From positions 62,001 through 126,000 of the forward strand of contig NZ_JACHOP010000010.1 in the NCBI RefSeq assembly GCF_014199935.1: a DNA stretch of 64,000 nucleotides, given 5' to 3'. This DNA is from Methylorubrum rhodinum (GTDB taxonomy: Bacteria > Pseudomonadota > Alphaproteobacteria > Rhizobiales > Beijerinckiaceae). The translations under genes and the position numbers were made by a program. Positions 1 to 9,632 of this stretch are shown one piece after another. The notes under the pieces were generated by a model, which worked only from the letters and a program-made list of their open reading frames with translations, was not told where the DNA came from and did not search any database. Every line of letters begins with the position of its first letter. The stretch's first letter is position 1.

Positions 1-7
1 GCTTCTG

Positions 8-47
8 ACGAACGGGCGGGGGGGCCGTGATCGCCCCGCCCGTTCGT
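8..47 (-). terminator. Hairpin downstream of the first RTX gene
   Basis: A perfect 14-base inverted repeat (8-21 pairing with 34-47, 12-base loop) starts 7 bases beyond the stop codon of the leftward RTX gene. The stem is almost all G/C. There is no T run after it in the direction of transcription, so factor-independent termination is an inference; it could instead stabilise the mRNA 3' end. Confidence 0.5.
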
Positions 48-54
48 GACGGCC

Positions 55-3000
55 TCACACCACCAGGAAGTCGGCGTGTGTGAGCGCCGCCTTGTTGTCG
101 AGAACGGCGAACTTCACCGCCGCGCCGCTGCCCGAGCCGTCCGCGTCGTAGAACAGCTCGCCCGTCGTCTGCTTGTACAGGATGCGGTCGCCCGCATCCG
201 CATTGCCCGTGCTGATGTTCTTGAACGCGCCCTCGGCGAGCTGCCCCGGCGCCAGCGCGGAAAAGACGCTCTTCGACAGCCGCACCGTGTCCTCGGCCGC
301 GAAGTCGACGATCCGGTCGACGTTGCCCGCGCCGAGCGCCGTCGAGAAGGCGAAGCTGTCCGCTCCGCCCCGGCCGGTCAGCACGTCGCCGCCGCCCCGG
401 CCGTCGAGCACGTTGGCGCCGTTGTTGCCCACCAGCGACTGCCCGAATTCGTTGCCGGAGAGGTTGAACCGCGCCGAGCCGGTCGAGGCCAGCAGCTGCA
501 GCGCCTCGATCTCCTGGCCGGCCCCGAGCGCGTAGCTCGCCGTCGCCAGCACCGTATCGCGCCCGCCGCCCGCCGCCTCGGTGATGCGGTCGCCGAGATT
601 GTCGACGATGTAGGTGTCGCCGCCGCCGCGCCCCGTCATCGCATCGCGGCCGATACCGCCGTTGATGACGTTGGCGCCGTTGTTGCCCACCAGCGACTGG
701 CTGATCGCGTTGCCGGTCAGGTTCAGGTTGGCCGAGCCGGTCGCGGCGAGCAGTTGCAGCCCCTCGATCTCCTGCCCGGCTTGGAGCGTGTAGCTCGTCG
801 AGGCGAATACCCGGTCGACGCCCCCGCCCGAGGCCTCGAACACGAGGTCCCCGGCATTGTCGACGACGAAGGCGTCGTTGCCGGTCCCGCCCGTCAGCCG
901 GTCGGCGCCCGCGCCGCCGTTGAGGGTGTCGGCGCCCGCCCCGCCGTTGAGCGTGTCGATGCCGTCGAGCGTGGTGAAGGTGTCGGCGCCGGAGCCGCCG
1001 GTCAGCGTGATGTTGCCGATGCTGGTGGTGGTGGTGCCGTCGCCGACCAGCGTGGTGGTGCCGCCGACGCTCTGCATGACGAAGCGCAAAGCCGCGGTGG
1101 CGCCGGAGCGGTCGATGATCGCGCTGTCGCTGTCCTGGCCGCCGAGCAGCACGTCGCGCCCGCCCAGGCTGATCAGGGTGTCCCGGCCGGCCCCGCCGTC
1201 GAGGCGGTTGTTTCCGGCATTGTCGCGCAGGGTGTTGGCGAGTTCGTTGCCGGTGAGGTCGAGGCTGGCGGTGCCGACGGCGAGTTCCAGCGTCTCGATC
1301 GACTGTCCGGCGGCCAGGACGTAGCTGACCGAGGCGCGGACGGTGTCGCTGCCCTCGCCGGCCCGCTCGAACACGCGGTCGCCGACATTGTCGACGCGAT
1401 AGGTGTCGTTGCCGGCCCCGCCGGTGAGGCTGTCGGCGCCGCCCGCCCCGTCGAGGGTGTTGGCGCCGGCATTGCCGATCAGGGCATTGGAAAAGCCGTT
1501 GCCGGTCAGGCTGCGGGCGGCGGTGCCGGCGGGGTCGGCGAGCCGCAGGGTCTCGATCTCCTGGCCGATGCCGAGCGTGTAGCTGCCGCTGGTGACGACG
1601 GTGTCGTTGCCCTCGGCCCCGGCCTCGAACACCAGATCGTCGTTGCCGTCGACGATGTAGGTGTCGTCGCCCGCCCATCCGATTAGGCGGCTGGCGCCGC
1701 CGTTGCCGATCAGCGTCTGGCCGAACTCGTTGCCGATCAGATCGAAGGAAGCGCTCGACCGGCCGTCGCGGAAGCGGAACGTCTCGATCGAGTCGCCGGC
1801 GCCGAGGGTGTAGCTGACCGAGGTGACGACGGTATCCGATCCCGCATTCGCCCGCTCGATGACCGCGTCGTTCAGGTCGTCCACGTCGTAAGTGTCGTTT
1901 CCGGCACCGCCGTTGAGCTGATCGGCGCCCCCGCCGCCGTCGAGCACGTCGTCCCCGCTTCCGCCCTGGATCTGGTTGCGGAACTCGTTGCCGGTCAGCT
2001 TGACGGGGACGCGGCTGGAACCCGTGCTGAAAAAGAGCCTTTCGACCTCGGACCCGGCCGACAGCGTGAAGTCGACGGACGTGTAGACCGTATCCGCGAG
2101 GCCCTCGCCGACCGCTTCGATAACTTGATCGCCGGAATTCAATACATAGTATATGTCGTTTCCTATTCCGCCGAGCATACGATCTATGCCTGCACCACCG
2201 TCCAGCGTGTCATCGCCGCCATTTCCGATCAGAATATCGCTTCCCCCAAGTCCGTAAAGTTTATTACTTTGCTTGTTTCCGGCAAGGCTGTTATCGGACG
2301 CATTGCCAGTTCCTGAAAAAGAGTCAAAGTAGTAATCCAGATAATCGCGAAGAATAGCATTTTCTATATTCGCTGACAAGATGACGCTGAAATTGGTGGA
2401 GATCGTATCGATGCCGCCGCCCGCCTGCTCCTCGACCACATCCTTCGCGTTATCGAGGTAGTAGGCATCGTCGCCGGAGCCGCCGATCATGCGGTCGATC
2501 CCGCGATTGGCGTCAGTCCCATCGAGGGTGTCGTTACCGCTGCCGCCATCAAGGGTATCGCTACCCAAGCCACCTGTGAGGATATCGTCGCCGTCGAGCC
2601 CGCTGAGGACGTTGTTCCCCGACGTGCCGGCGATCACGTTGGCGAGGCCGTTGCCGGTCCCGGAAAGGCCGGCGGTGCCGGTCAGCACGAGATCATCGAG
2701 ATTCGCGCCGAGCGTGGTCGAGAGGAAGGCGATGACGGTATCGCGCCCGGCCCCGGCCGCCTCGACGATCGTGTCGCCCACGTCGTCGACGTAGTAGCGA
2801 TCGTCGCCGATCCCGCCACGAAGGATGTCGGGGCCGCGCCCGCCGTCGAGGATGTCGTTGCCGGCGGCGCCGCTCAGATCGTCCCGCCCGGCATTGCCGA
2901 CGAGGGTGTCGTTGCCGCCGCCGCCATCGGCCTTGTCGTTGGCCGAGGAGAGCAGCACCGTCTCGCTGCTGCCGTCGCCGACGAAGGTCTGGGCACCGGA

Positions 3001-4338
3001 ATGCGCCCGGACCTTGACGGTGAAGCTCTGGCCGTTGACCGCCGCCAGAAAATCGCCGTCCCGATCGTAATCGAGACCGAACGTCACGGTCTCGCCATAA
3101 TTGGAATACGCCTCCGCGGGTGACCCGTCTCCCTTCGAGACTGTGGCGGTCACGAGGCTTCCGGTCTGGCCCGCGGGACGCGGCACATCCAAGACCAGGA
3201 GTCCATCGCTGTCGATGGCGTAGGAGTAGTCACCGAAGGAAACGGTGCCGCCGTCGCGGCTGAAGACCGGCTTGCCCGTGACCGGGACGCCGAAGAAGCT
3301 GCCGTCGTCGAGGAAGGAGAGCGGCGTGACCGCGCCGGTTCCGAGGCCCTTGAGGAAGACATCGAGCCCCCCGTTGATGTCGTTCGGGACGAGGTTGGCC
3401 GCCGTGCTCCGGAAGGCGATTGATCGGCCGTCCGGAGAGAACACCGCGTCGGTCGAATCACCGTTGCCCGCCACGCCGGAGGACGAGGTGGACACGAGGG
3501 TGACCGTGCCCGTGGCGATGTCCTTCACGAACACGTCCGAGAAGCCGTTCGCGTCGCCGGCCACGAGGTTGTCGGCCCTGCTGTGGAAGATGAGCTTGGT
3601 CCCGTCGGGCGACACGTCGAGGCCGCCGGACGCGGCGTTGGCCTGCCCGCCCGAGGCCGAGGTGGACACCCGCGTCACCGCGCCGGTCTCGAGGTTCTTG
3701 AGGAACACGTCGGCGACGCCGTTGGTGTCGCCCGCCACGAGGTTGCTGGACGTGCTGACGAAGGCGACGAACTTACCGCCGTTCACGAAATGCGCTTCGG
3801 TGGCCGTGCCGTTGCCGGCCGCACCCGACGACGATGAATTGACTTCGAATACAGCTCCTGATTTCATGTTGAGCGCCAAATAACTATACGATCTCTCATC
3901 ATCAGGCTCAAGAGAGGCAACGCGCAGCAAGGCAGACAAGCTGTCGTCCGAGACGTAAGACTCGACGCCATAGCTTTCGAATTCCTTGAGAACAACGGGT
4001 TCGGACATGGCATCGACATCCACACGCAGCACGCGCGTGGATGTATTGGAATAATCGGCGTATTCGTATTCTATATAGTAGAAAAATTTGGAGTCCGTCG
4101 TAAATGAAACAGACCAATACGTAGAAGCATAGTCAAAAGGGCTGCTAGTGTAAGTGATTTTCTCACCTGTTATTTTGTTTTCGATTGTATATGTCCGATA
4201 TTCTCTTGTAAATGATTTCTCGCCATCGGGGGATATGACCGTCACATTCTTGGGGTCGGGCGCCACGACCGGATCGAATGTTTCGTGAAGCGGCAGCGGC
4301 TGCTGAGAGTACGCATAGGTAACAGGAGAGCTTGCCAC
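55..4338 (-). CDS. Large RTX calcium-binding protein with TolB-like propeller repeats, type I secreted
   Basis: About 1427 aa from a GTG at 4338; the open frame extends to 4572, but the extra 78 residues look non-coding, so the start is uncertain. Roughly residues 175-360 hold PD40/TolB-like repeats of the form SPDG...DVFxKxLxTGxVTxVS, suggesting a beta-propeller. From about 460 to 1340 there are many GGxGxDxL nonapeptide RTX blocks alternating with longer DxVxASxSYxLxAGQxIExL units. The final 90 residues match the C-terminus of the RTX protein at 19399-21411 and are the likely type I secretion signal. No signal peptide is seen. RTX proteins bind calcium and fold outside the cell; an adhesin or surface role is inferred. 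No T1SS transporter genes are nearby. The N-terminal 160 codons and a block near 2125-2400 are clearly AT-rich relative to the rest, suggesting mosaic origin. Confidence 0.85.
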   Translation of the reverse strand: MASSPVTYAYSQQPLPLHETFDPVVAPDPKNVTVISPDGEKSFTREYRTYTIENKITGEKITYTSSPFDYASTYWSVSFTTDSKFFYYIEYEYADYSNTSTRVLRVDVDAMSEPVVLKEFESYGVESYVSDDSLSALLRVASLEPDDERSYSYLALNMKSGAVFEVNSSSSGAAGNGTATEAHFVNGGKFVAFVSTSSNLVAGDTNGVADVFLKNLETGAVTRVSTSASGGQANAASGGLDVSPDGTKLIFHSRADNLVAGDANGFSDVFVKDIATGTVTLVSTSSSGVAGNGDSTDAVFSPDGRSIAFRSTAANLVPNDINGGLDVFLKGLGTGAVTPLSFLDDGSFFGVPVTGKPVFSRDGGTVSFGDYSYAIDSDGLLVLDVPRPAGQTGSLVTATVSKGDGSPAEAYSNYGETVTFGLDYDRDGDFLAAVNGQSFTVKVRAHSGAQTFVGDGSSETVLLSSANDKADGGGGNDTLVGNAGRDDLSGAAGNDILDGGRGPDILRGGIGDDRYYVDDVGDTIVEAAGAGRDTVIAFLSTTLGANLDDLVLTGTAGLSGTGNGLANVIAGTSGNNVLSGLDGDDILTGGLGSDTLDGGSGNDTLDGTDANRGIDRMIGGSGDDAYYLDNAKDVVEEQAGGGIDTISTNFSVILSANIENAILRDYLDYYFDSFSGTGNASDNSLAGNKQSNKLYGLGGSDILIGNGGDDTLDGGAGIDRMLGGIGNDIYYVLNSGDQVIEAVGEGLADTVYTSVDFTLSAGSEVERLFFSTGSSRVPVKLTGNEFRNQIQGGSGDDVLDGGGGADQLNGGAGNDTYDVDDLNDAVIERANAGSDTVVTSVSYTLGAGDSIETFRFRDGRSSASFDLIGNEFGQTLIGNGGASRLIGWAGDDTYIVDGNDDLVFEAGAEGNDTVVTSGSYTLGIGQEIETLRLADPAGTAARSLTGNGFSNALIGNAGANTLDGAGGADSLTGGAGNDTYRVDNVGDRVFERAGEGSDTVRASVSYVLAAGQSIETLELAVGTASLDLTGNELANTLRDNAGNNRLDGGAGRDTLISLGGRDVLLGGQDSDSAIIDRSGATAALRFVMQSVGGTTTLVGDGTTTTSIGNITLTGGSGADTFTTLDGIDTLNGGAGADTLNGGAGADRLTGGTGNDAFVVDNAGDLVFEASGGGVDRVFASTSYTLQAGQEIEGLQLLAATGSANLNLTGNAISQSLVGNNGANVINGGIGRDAMTGRGGGDTYIVDNLGDRITEAAGGGRDTVLATASYALGAGQEIEALQLLASTGSARFNLSGNEFGQSLVGNNGANVLDGRGGGDVLTGRGGADSFAFSTALGAGNVDRIVDFAAEDTVRLSKSVFSALAPGQLAEGAFKNISTGNADAGDRILYKQTTGELFYDADGSGSGAAVKFAVLDNKAALTHADFLVV

Positions 4339-4613
4339 GAATCGACCCCATCTTCGCCTTGTTTGCCAAAGCTTGGCACGTCGCGTGTGAAGCAACGCGC
4401 TACAGTGGTTGTACCCAAAAAATTTCAACCTGACGAGAGCCGATCGGCGACACTGTCTTGAAGAGACGACGAGGTGTCGCGAAGAAACCCGGCCGGACGC
4501 GCATCGCGCGGCCGGCATAATGGTGCAAGCGCCCCACCGTGGCGCGATGACGCCCGTCCTCGCAGCCAGCAAAATCAGAATTATATGCCCGGCTTTCGCG
4601 ACAGGAGGTCATC

Positions 4614-4805
4614 GTGAGGAAGCCGGAGAAGCCGGGCACGCAGGACAGCAAGACGCAGGAGGGCGGGGCGCTCGGCAATATCGACGAGCAGACCGGCGAC
4701 CCCGGCAAGGGCACGTCGGGGGCGACGATGCGGCCCGAGGACAACCCCGACCCGTCGAAGGACCCCAAGCCCGAGACGCCTGGGGACGCGGACAAGCCGG
4801 GCTGA
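4614..4805 (+). CDS. Small hydrophilic, probably disordered protein
   Basis: 63 aa from a GTG with a strong AGGAGGT ribosome site 4 bases upstream, which decides the start. The product is almost entirely Pro, Gly, Asp, Glu, Lys and Thr, with no hydrophobic core, so it is predicted to be intrinsically disordered. It converges on trmFO, the two stop codons being 2 bases apart. It resembles in composition the small gene at 42488-42673. Function unknown; a stress-related or hydrophilin-like role would be a guess. Confidence 0.7.
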   Translation: MRKPEKPGTQDSKTQEGGALGNIDEQTGDPGKGTSGATMRPEDNPDPSKDPKPETPGDADKPG

Positions 4806-4807
4806 GG

Positions 4808-6235
4808 CTACTCCGCCGCCCGCAGCGGGCTCTCGTCCTCGCCGAGCCAGGCGGCGAGGGCGGCCCGCGCCCGGTCGGTCAGGGCCCGCTTCTTGAGCGC
4901 GGCCTTCTCGGGGCCGCGCAGGCGCTTGCCCGTCTCGTTGCGCGGCATCCGCTCCAGCGGCGGAAACAGGCCGAAATTCACGTTCATCGGCTGGAACGAG
5001 CGCGGCGCGTTGGAATCGGACTCCGCGCCCGCTTCCACGTGCCCGCCGGTGATGTGGGCGATCAGCGCGCCGAGCGCCGTCGTCGGGGGCAGGGGGGCCA
5101 GCGTCTCCCCGGCGGCCTCGGCGAGCGCGTAGCGGCCCGCCATCAGCCCGACCGCGGCGCTCTCGACATAGCCCTCGCAGCCGGTGATCTGGCCGGCGAA
5201 GCGCAACGAGGGTCGCGCCTTCAGCCGCAGGGTCGCGTCGAGCAGGCGCGGGGAATCGAGGTAGGTGTTGCGGTGCAAGCCGCCGAGGCGGGCGAACTCG
5301 GCGTTCTCCAGCCCCGGAATCGTGCGGAAGACGCGGATCTGCTCGGCGTGGCGCAGCTTGGTCTGGAAGCCCACCATGTTGAACAGGGTGCCGAGCGCGT
5401 TGTCCTGGCGCAGCTGGACGATGGCGCAGGGTTTCACCGTCGGGTCGTGCGGATTGGTGAGCCCCACCGGCTTCATCGGGCCGTGGCGCAGGGTCTCGGG
5501 GCCGCGCTCGGCCATCACCTCGATCGGCAGGCAGCCGTCGAAATAGGGGGTCGTGGCCTCCCATTCCTTGAACGAGGTCTTTTCGCCCGCGATCAGGGCG
5601 GCGATGAAGGCGTCGTACTGGGCCCGGTCCATCGGGCAGTTGAGGTAGTCGGCCCCGGTGCCGCCCGGCCCGGCCTTGTCGTAGCGCGACTGGAACCACG
5701 CGACGCCCATGTCGATCGAGTCGCGGTGGACGATCGGGGCGATGGCGTCGAAGAAGGCGAGCGACTCCTTGCCCGTGAGCCCAGCCACGGCCTCGGCCAG
5801 CGCCGGGGCGGTGAGGGGGCCGGTGGCCAGGATGGTCGGGCCCCAGGCCTCGGGGGGCAGGCCGGCGACTTCTTCGCGGACGATCGTCACGTTCGGATGC
5901 GCTTCGAGCGCGGCGGTGACGGCCCTGGAGAAGCCGTCGCGGTCGACCGCGAGCGCGCCGCCCGCGGGCACTTGGTGGGCGTCGGCCGCGCGCATGATCA
6001 GCGAGCCGAGGCGCCGCATCTCCTGATGCAGCAGGCCGACGGCGTTGCCGTTCGCGTCGTCCGAGCGGAACGAGTTCGAGCAGACCAGTTCGGCCAAGCC
6101 GTCGGTCCGGTGGGCCTCGGTGGCGCGATGGGGCCGCATCTCGTGCAGCACGACGCGCCCGCCGCCTTGCGCGATCTGCCACGCGGCCTCGGAACCGGCG
6201 AGCCCGCCGCCGACGATATGGATCGGATCCGTCAT
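4808..6235 (-). CDS. trmFO: Methylenetetrahydrofolate-tRNA (uracil-54-C5) methyltransferase TrmFO
   Basis: 475 aa. It makes 5-methyluridine at position 54 of the T-loop of tRNAs using methylenetetrahydrofolate and FADH2. The N-terminus carries the FAD dinucleotide motif [12 protein letters not shown] (about residues 8-19), followed by HEMRP and the family-specific [11 protein letters not shown] block containing a conserved Cys. Further TrmFO blocks such as [20 protein letters not shown] and [16 protein letters not shown] are all present. The length is normal. The start is the first ATG of the FAD motif. The gene stands alone between a small convergent ORF and a Hint-domain gene. Confidence 0.95.
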   Translation of the reverse strand: MTDPIHIVGGGLAGSEAAWQIAQGGGRVVLHEMRPHRATEAHRTDGLAELVCSNSFRSDDANGNAVGLLHQEMRRLGSLIMRAADAHQVPAGGALAVDRDGFSRAVTAALEAHPNVTIVREEVAGLPPEAWGPTILATGPLTAPALAEAVAGLTGKESLAFFDAIAPIVHRDSIDMGVAWFQSRYDKAGPGGTGADYLNCPMDRAQYDAFIAALIAGEKTSFKEWEATTPYFDGCLPIEVMAERGPETLRHGPMKPVGLTNPHDPTVKPCAIVQLRQDNALGTLFNMVGFQTKLRHAEQIRVFRTIPGLENAEFARLGGLHRNTYLDSPRLLDATLRLKARPSLRFAGQITGCEGYVESAAVGLMAGRYALAEAAGETLAPLPPTTALGALIAHITGGHVEAGAESDSNAPRSFQPMNVNFGLFPPLERMPRNETGKRLRGPEKAALKKRALTDRARAALAAWLGEDESPLRAAE

Positions 6236-6452
6236 CGCGACGGGATAGAGCCCCGCGCGCCCGCGATCAATCCGGCCGTGCGCGGGCCGCCGACCCTCGG
6301 GCCGGTCCGGGCGGCGTTGCCGGGCTGCAAGGCCGCCGCAAAATCGTGGCCGCGGCCCGCCTCAGCCTTGTCACGGCAGGCCGGGGCCGGCATTCCTGTC
6401 ACATCGATCCGCGCGACAAGCATCGCCGCAACCCTCGTCTGGAACTTTGCTC

Positions 6453-7853
6453 ATGTCGGGCGGCCCTCTTCCGAGTCAGTACTTCGCCAATGTCTTCGGC
6501 CTGTATAAGAAGAGCGGGGCTTCGTTTCAGGTCGGGTTCGAATTCAACCTGGGAAGTGCGAACGTCACCGACCCCTCGGACGAGGCTGGGGACACCCCGA
6601 CGCAGCTCGGCGACATTTCCTCGGACGGATTCGCCACGGACGAACCGTTCCTCGGCAGCGGTTTCACGTTCATCGGGACCGCGCAGGACGGGAACGGTTT
6701 CGTCGGGAAGAACTCCAGCGGAGACTATTTTCTTTTCACGGACAGGCGCTACGGCGACCTGTCGTACTTCACCGTGAAGGACGAAGCCTACGCTCTGGCC
6801 TGCTTCACATCCGGCACGCGCCTCGCGACCGCGGGGGGCCCCGTCGCGGTCGAAGATCTGGCGGTCGGCGACCGTGTCGTGACCGCATCCGGTGCGGAGC
6901 GCCCGGTCCGCTGGATCGGCCACCGCGCCCTCGCCTGCCGCGGCCGTGCCGACTGGCAACCGGTGCGCATCGCGGCGCATGCCTTCGGCGAGGGCCGCCC
7001 GGAGCGCGACCTCCTGGTCTCACCCGGCCACGCGCTCTGCGTCGACGTGCTCGGCGAGGTGCTGGTCCCGGCCGGCCGCCTCGTCAACGGCACCACGCTG
7101 GCCCGGATGGAGCTGGAGAGCGTCACCTACTGGCACGTCGAACTCGACGACCACGACATCCTGCTGGCCGAGGGTCTGCCCGCCGAAAGCTATCGGGACA
7201 CCGGCAATCGCGGCTTCTTCGCCGAGGACGAAGGGTCCGGCGAGGCCGATCCGGCCCCGGGACCGGACGGATGGACGCAGCCCCGGACGGGGACCGAGCC
7301 CTGCCGCCCTCTCCATGAGGCGGGCGTGCTGGTCGAGGTCCTGCGCGACCGCCTGACGGACCGCGCCCGGTCGCTCGGCTGGCGTCTCGCCGAGGCGCCG
7401 CTGGCCGGTCTGCACCTCGTCGCCGACGGGCAGATCGTCCGTCCCGACATCGACGGCCTCGTCGCCCGCTTCGTCCTGTCGGCGGAGGCGCGGCAGGTGC
7501 GCCTCGTCTGCGACACCAGCGTTCCGGCCCATGTCGTGCCCGGCTCGACCGACGAGCGGCGGCTCGGCGTGGCGCTCGCCGCGCTGACCCTCGACGACGG
7601 ACTGACCGGCCTGCGCACGATCGCGCTCGACGATCCCCGTCTCGGCGAGGGCTTCCATCCGCCCGACGGGGAGGGGGAGACGCGCTGGCGCTGGACCGAC
7701 GGCTCGGCCCTGCTGCCGGACGCGTTGTGGGAGGGCTGCCGCGGCACGCTGTTCCTGCGGGTCGGGCTGTCCTGCCCCGCCCTGCCGCGCTGGATCGGCC
7801 CGCGCGAGGCCGCGGGCGTGGTCGAACTCGCCGAATTCCGGCGGCCGGTCTGA
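6453..7853 (+). CDS. Hint (hedgehog/intein) domain protein
   Basis: 466 aa from the ATG at 6453 (an in-frame TTG lies two codons upstream). Residues 1-115 form a Gly/Asp/Phe-rich front domain. At Cys117 a Hint module begins with CFTSGTRLAT and continues through VEDLAVGDRVVT, RWIGHR, VSPGHALCV and the DDHDILLAEGLPAESY block, matching the Hint_2 family common in alphaproteobacterial surface proteins. Hint domains can cleave the peptide bond before their first Cys; whether this one does is inferred. The C-terminal 190 residues are an unrecognised mixed alpha/beta region. No signal peptide or RTX repeats are seen. It sits 2 kb from an RTX gene, so export by type I secretion is possible. Confidence 0.85.
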   Translation: MSGGPLPSQYFANVFGLYKKSGASFQVGFEFNLGSANVTDPSDEAGDTPTQLGDISSDGFATDEPFLGSGFTFIGTAQDGNGFVGKNSSGDYFLFTDRRYGDLSYFTVKDEAYALACFTSGTRLATAGGPVAVEDLAVGDRVVTASGAERPVRWIGHRALACRGRADWQPVRIAAHAFGEGRPERDLLVSPGHALCVDVLGEVLVPAGRLVNGTTLARMELESVTYWHVELDDHDILLAEGLPAESYRDTGNRGFFAEDEGSGEADPAPGPDGWTQPRTGTEPCRPLHEAGVLVEVLRDRLTDRARSLGWRLAEAPLAGLHLVADGQIVRPDIDGLVARFVLSAEARQVRLVCDTSVPAHVVPGSTDERRLGVALAALTLDDGLTGLRTIALDDPRLGEGFHPPDGEGETRWRWTDGSALLPDALWEGCRGTLFLRVGLSCPALPRWIGPREAAGVVELAEFRRPV

Positions 7854-7946
7854 CGACCGACGCATCGCGGCCGCCCCGTCATCGAGACGCCATCGTCCGG
7901 CACGGCCGGTCGGGCCCCTCCGCCGGCAGAGGAAGGCCTCGCGGCC

Positions 7947-8204
7947 TCAGATCGCCATTTCGGGCTGCGGGAAATGCGCCATGAAGCGCAGCCCGTCCCA
8001 CAATTCGACGATCGCTTCCTCGGACCGCTGACGCGCCAGTGACAGCGCCTCGGCGTCGCTCGCCGCCGCCAGGGGCTCGCTCAGGAGCACTTGGCCGCTC
8101 TCGCTCAGAACCAGCACGCGATAGGCGGCGGGCAGTTCGGGGCAGATCGGCGGGCCGACGAAGAGAGGCAAGACCGGTCTCCGTGTCCGTTCAGGCGGGA
8201 GCAC
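7947..8204 (-). CDS. Small conserved-looking protein, function unknown
   Basis: 85 aa from a GTG, or 74 aa from a TTG at 8171 that has a better-spaced GGAG site. The core has alternating hydrophobic strands (YRVLVLSESGQVLLSE) followed by an amphipathic helix, looking like a small beta-beta-alpha fold. Composition and third-position GC fit a coding gene. It is convergent with the Hint-domain gene. No family recognised. Confidence 0.5.
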   Translation of the reverse strand: MLPPERTRRPVLPLFVGPPICPELPAAYRVLVLSESGQVLLSEPLAAASDAEALSLARQRSEEAIVELWDGLRFMAHFPQPEMAI

Positions 8205-8433
8205 GAGGGTCTCTCAGCCGCTGGCGCCCAGGATTGCCCTGCCAGCGATCGGGCAAGTGTAAATCCCCGTAACATGAACGCAAGCCGAACACGGTGTGGG
8301 CCGAGGTCGCAGGGGCGGGGGCCCGTCCCCGAGACGCGGTCGGAAACCCCTATGAAATACCGATATCGAATCAGTTTTCGGAAATCCCGTGGCCGCCTTT
8401 CGGTCCCATGCTCCCGCGGAACCTCGCAGCCGC

Positions 8434-9408
8434 TCAGTGGAGCTTCGGCCCTACCAGGAAGCGCTCGCGGTCGACCGAGGTCAGCGAGAGGCGCAGCGAG
8501 CGGCCGTCGCGGTTGATCGTCAGCGGGACGCGCACGCCGGCCTCGCCGAGCGCCCAGACCTGCCGGAAGAAGCCCGCCAGATCCCCCACCGGCTCGCCCG
8601 CCACCTCCGCCAGCACGTCGCCGGGGCGCAGGTCGGCCGCCTCCGACGGGCCCTTGTCGGTCAGCCCCATCACCACGACGCCGTCCTCGGTCTCGGTGGC
8701 GTAGAGGCCGAGCCAGGGCCGAGGCGGCCGGTCGGCCCGGCCGCGGGTCTCGAGGTCGGCGAGGATCGGCGGCAGCAGCTCGATCGGCACCACCATGTTG
8801 ATCGCCCGCGCGCCCGCGCTGCCGCCCTGCTGGAGCTGGAGCGAGCCGATGCCGATCAGGTCGCCCTCCGGCCCGATCAGGGCGGTGCCGCCCCAATGCG
8901 GGTGCGCCGGCGCCGTGAACAGCGCCTCGTCGAGGACGTATTCCCAGTAGCCCGCGAATTCCTGGCGCCCGACCAGCTCGACCGCGAGGCTGTGACCGCG
9001 CCCGCCCGCCCCCGCGACCACGGCGCGGTCGCCGATCCGCAAGGCGTCCGAGCGGCCGAGCCGCAGCGCCGGCAGGCCGAGATCGCCGAGCGCCTGGACG
9101 AGGCCGAAACCGGTGACGGCATCGTAGCCGACGACGTGGGCAGGCACGAAGCGCCCGTCATGGGTGGTGAGCCAGACGCTCTCGGCCTCGATCACGAGAT
9201 AGCCGATGGTGAGCACGAGGCCGTCCTCGCGGATCACCACGCCGTTGCCGGCCCGCTCGGTGCCGAGCGTCTCGGCGGTGAAGGCCTCCGCGGGCACCCG
9301 CGAGGACAGCGAGACCACCGAGGCGAGCGCCCGTTCGAGGTCGTAGCCGTAGTCGCCCGGCTTCGGCTGCTGGGCGGCCGGGATCCTGTGTTCGCCGTGC
9401 GCGGCCAT
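8434..9408 (-). CDS. HtrA/DegP-like trypsin-fold protein with PDZ domain, catalytic triad lost
   Basis: 324 aa from an ATG preceded by GGGAGAGGGG. Residues 25-215 follow the S1C (HtrA/Deg) protease fold: GNGVVIREDGLVLTIGYLV, GYDAVTGFGLVQ and GGTALIGPEGDLIGIGS align with the DegP blocks around the active-site His, Asp and Ser. The residues at those three positions are Tyr70, Gly100 and Gly173, so proteolysis is not expected. A PDZ domain (about 225-310, with GPSEAADLRPGDVLAEVAG) follows. There is no signal peptide or membrane helix, so it should be cytoplasmic, unlike DegP. It is divergent from an ECF sigma/anti-sigma pair. A binding or chaperone-like role is inferred. Confidence 0.8.
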   Translation of the reverse strand: MAAHGEHRIPAAQQPKPGDYGYDLERALASVVSLSSRVPAEAFTAETLGTERAGNGVVIREDGLVLTIGYLVIEAESVWLTTHDGRFVPAHVVGYDAVTGFGLVQALGDLGLPALRLGRSDALRIGDRAVVAGAGGRGHSLAVELVGRQEFAGYWEYVLDEALFTAPAHPHWGGTALIGPEGDLIGIGSLQLQQGGSAGARAINMVVPIELLPPILADLETRGRADRPPRPWLGLYATETEDGVVVMGLTDKGPSEAADLRPGDVLAEVAGEPVGDLAGFFRQVWALGEAGVRVPLTINRDGRSLRLSLTSVDRERFLVGPKLH

Positions 9409-9632
9409 GCGACCCCTCTCCCGCGACGCCTCGACCCGACGAGAATCGGGCATCCGGCACAAGATAGGCGGCCGTGCCGCCGCCGACAGCCGCCTTCCCC
9501 GCGCATCCGGCAGGCACGGGTGATGGCGCGGAAGCCTCCCCTCCGATAGATTGCCCGCAACGCTCCCGCCAGACGGACGATCCCGAGCCGCCCGCATGCC
9601 CCAAGCCGCGCCGATCGAGACAGGAGCGGGCC

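Noticed and set aside
46..1686. Long rightward ORF opposite the giant RTX gene
   Set aside because: It has the Arg/Ala/Val-rich, repeat-mirroring composition of an antisense shadow; the leftward frame contains clear RTX motifs.
4409..6508. 699-codon rightward ORF
   Set aside because: It lies opposite trmFO, has no recognisable motif and spans the real small gene at 4614 in another frame.
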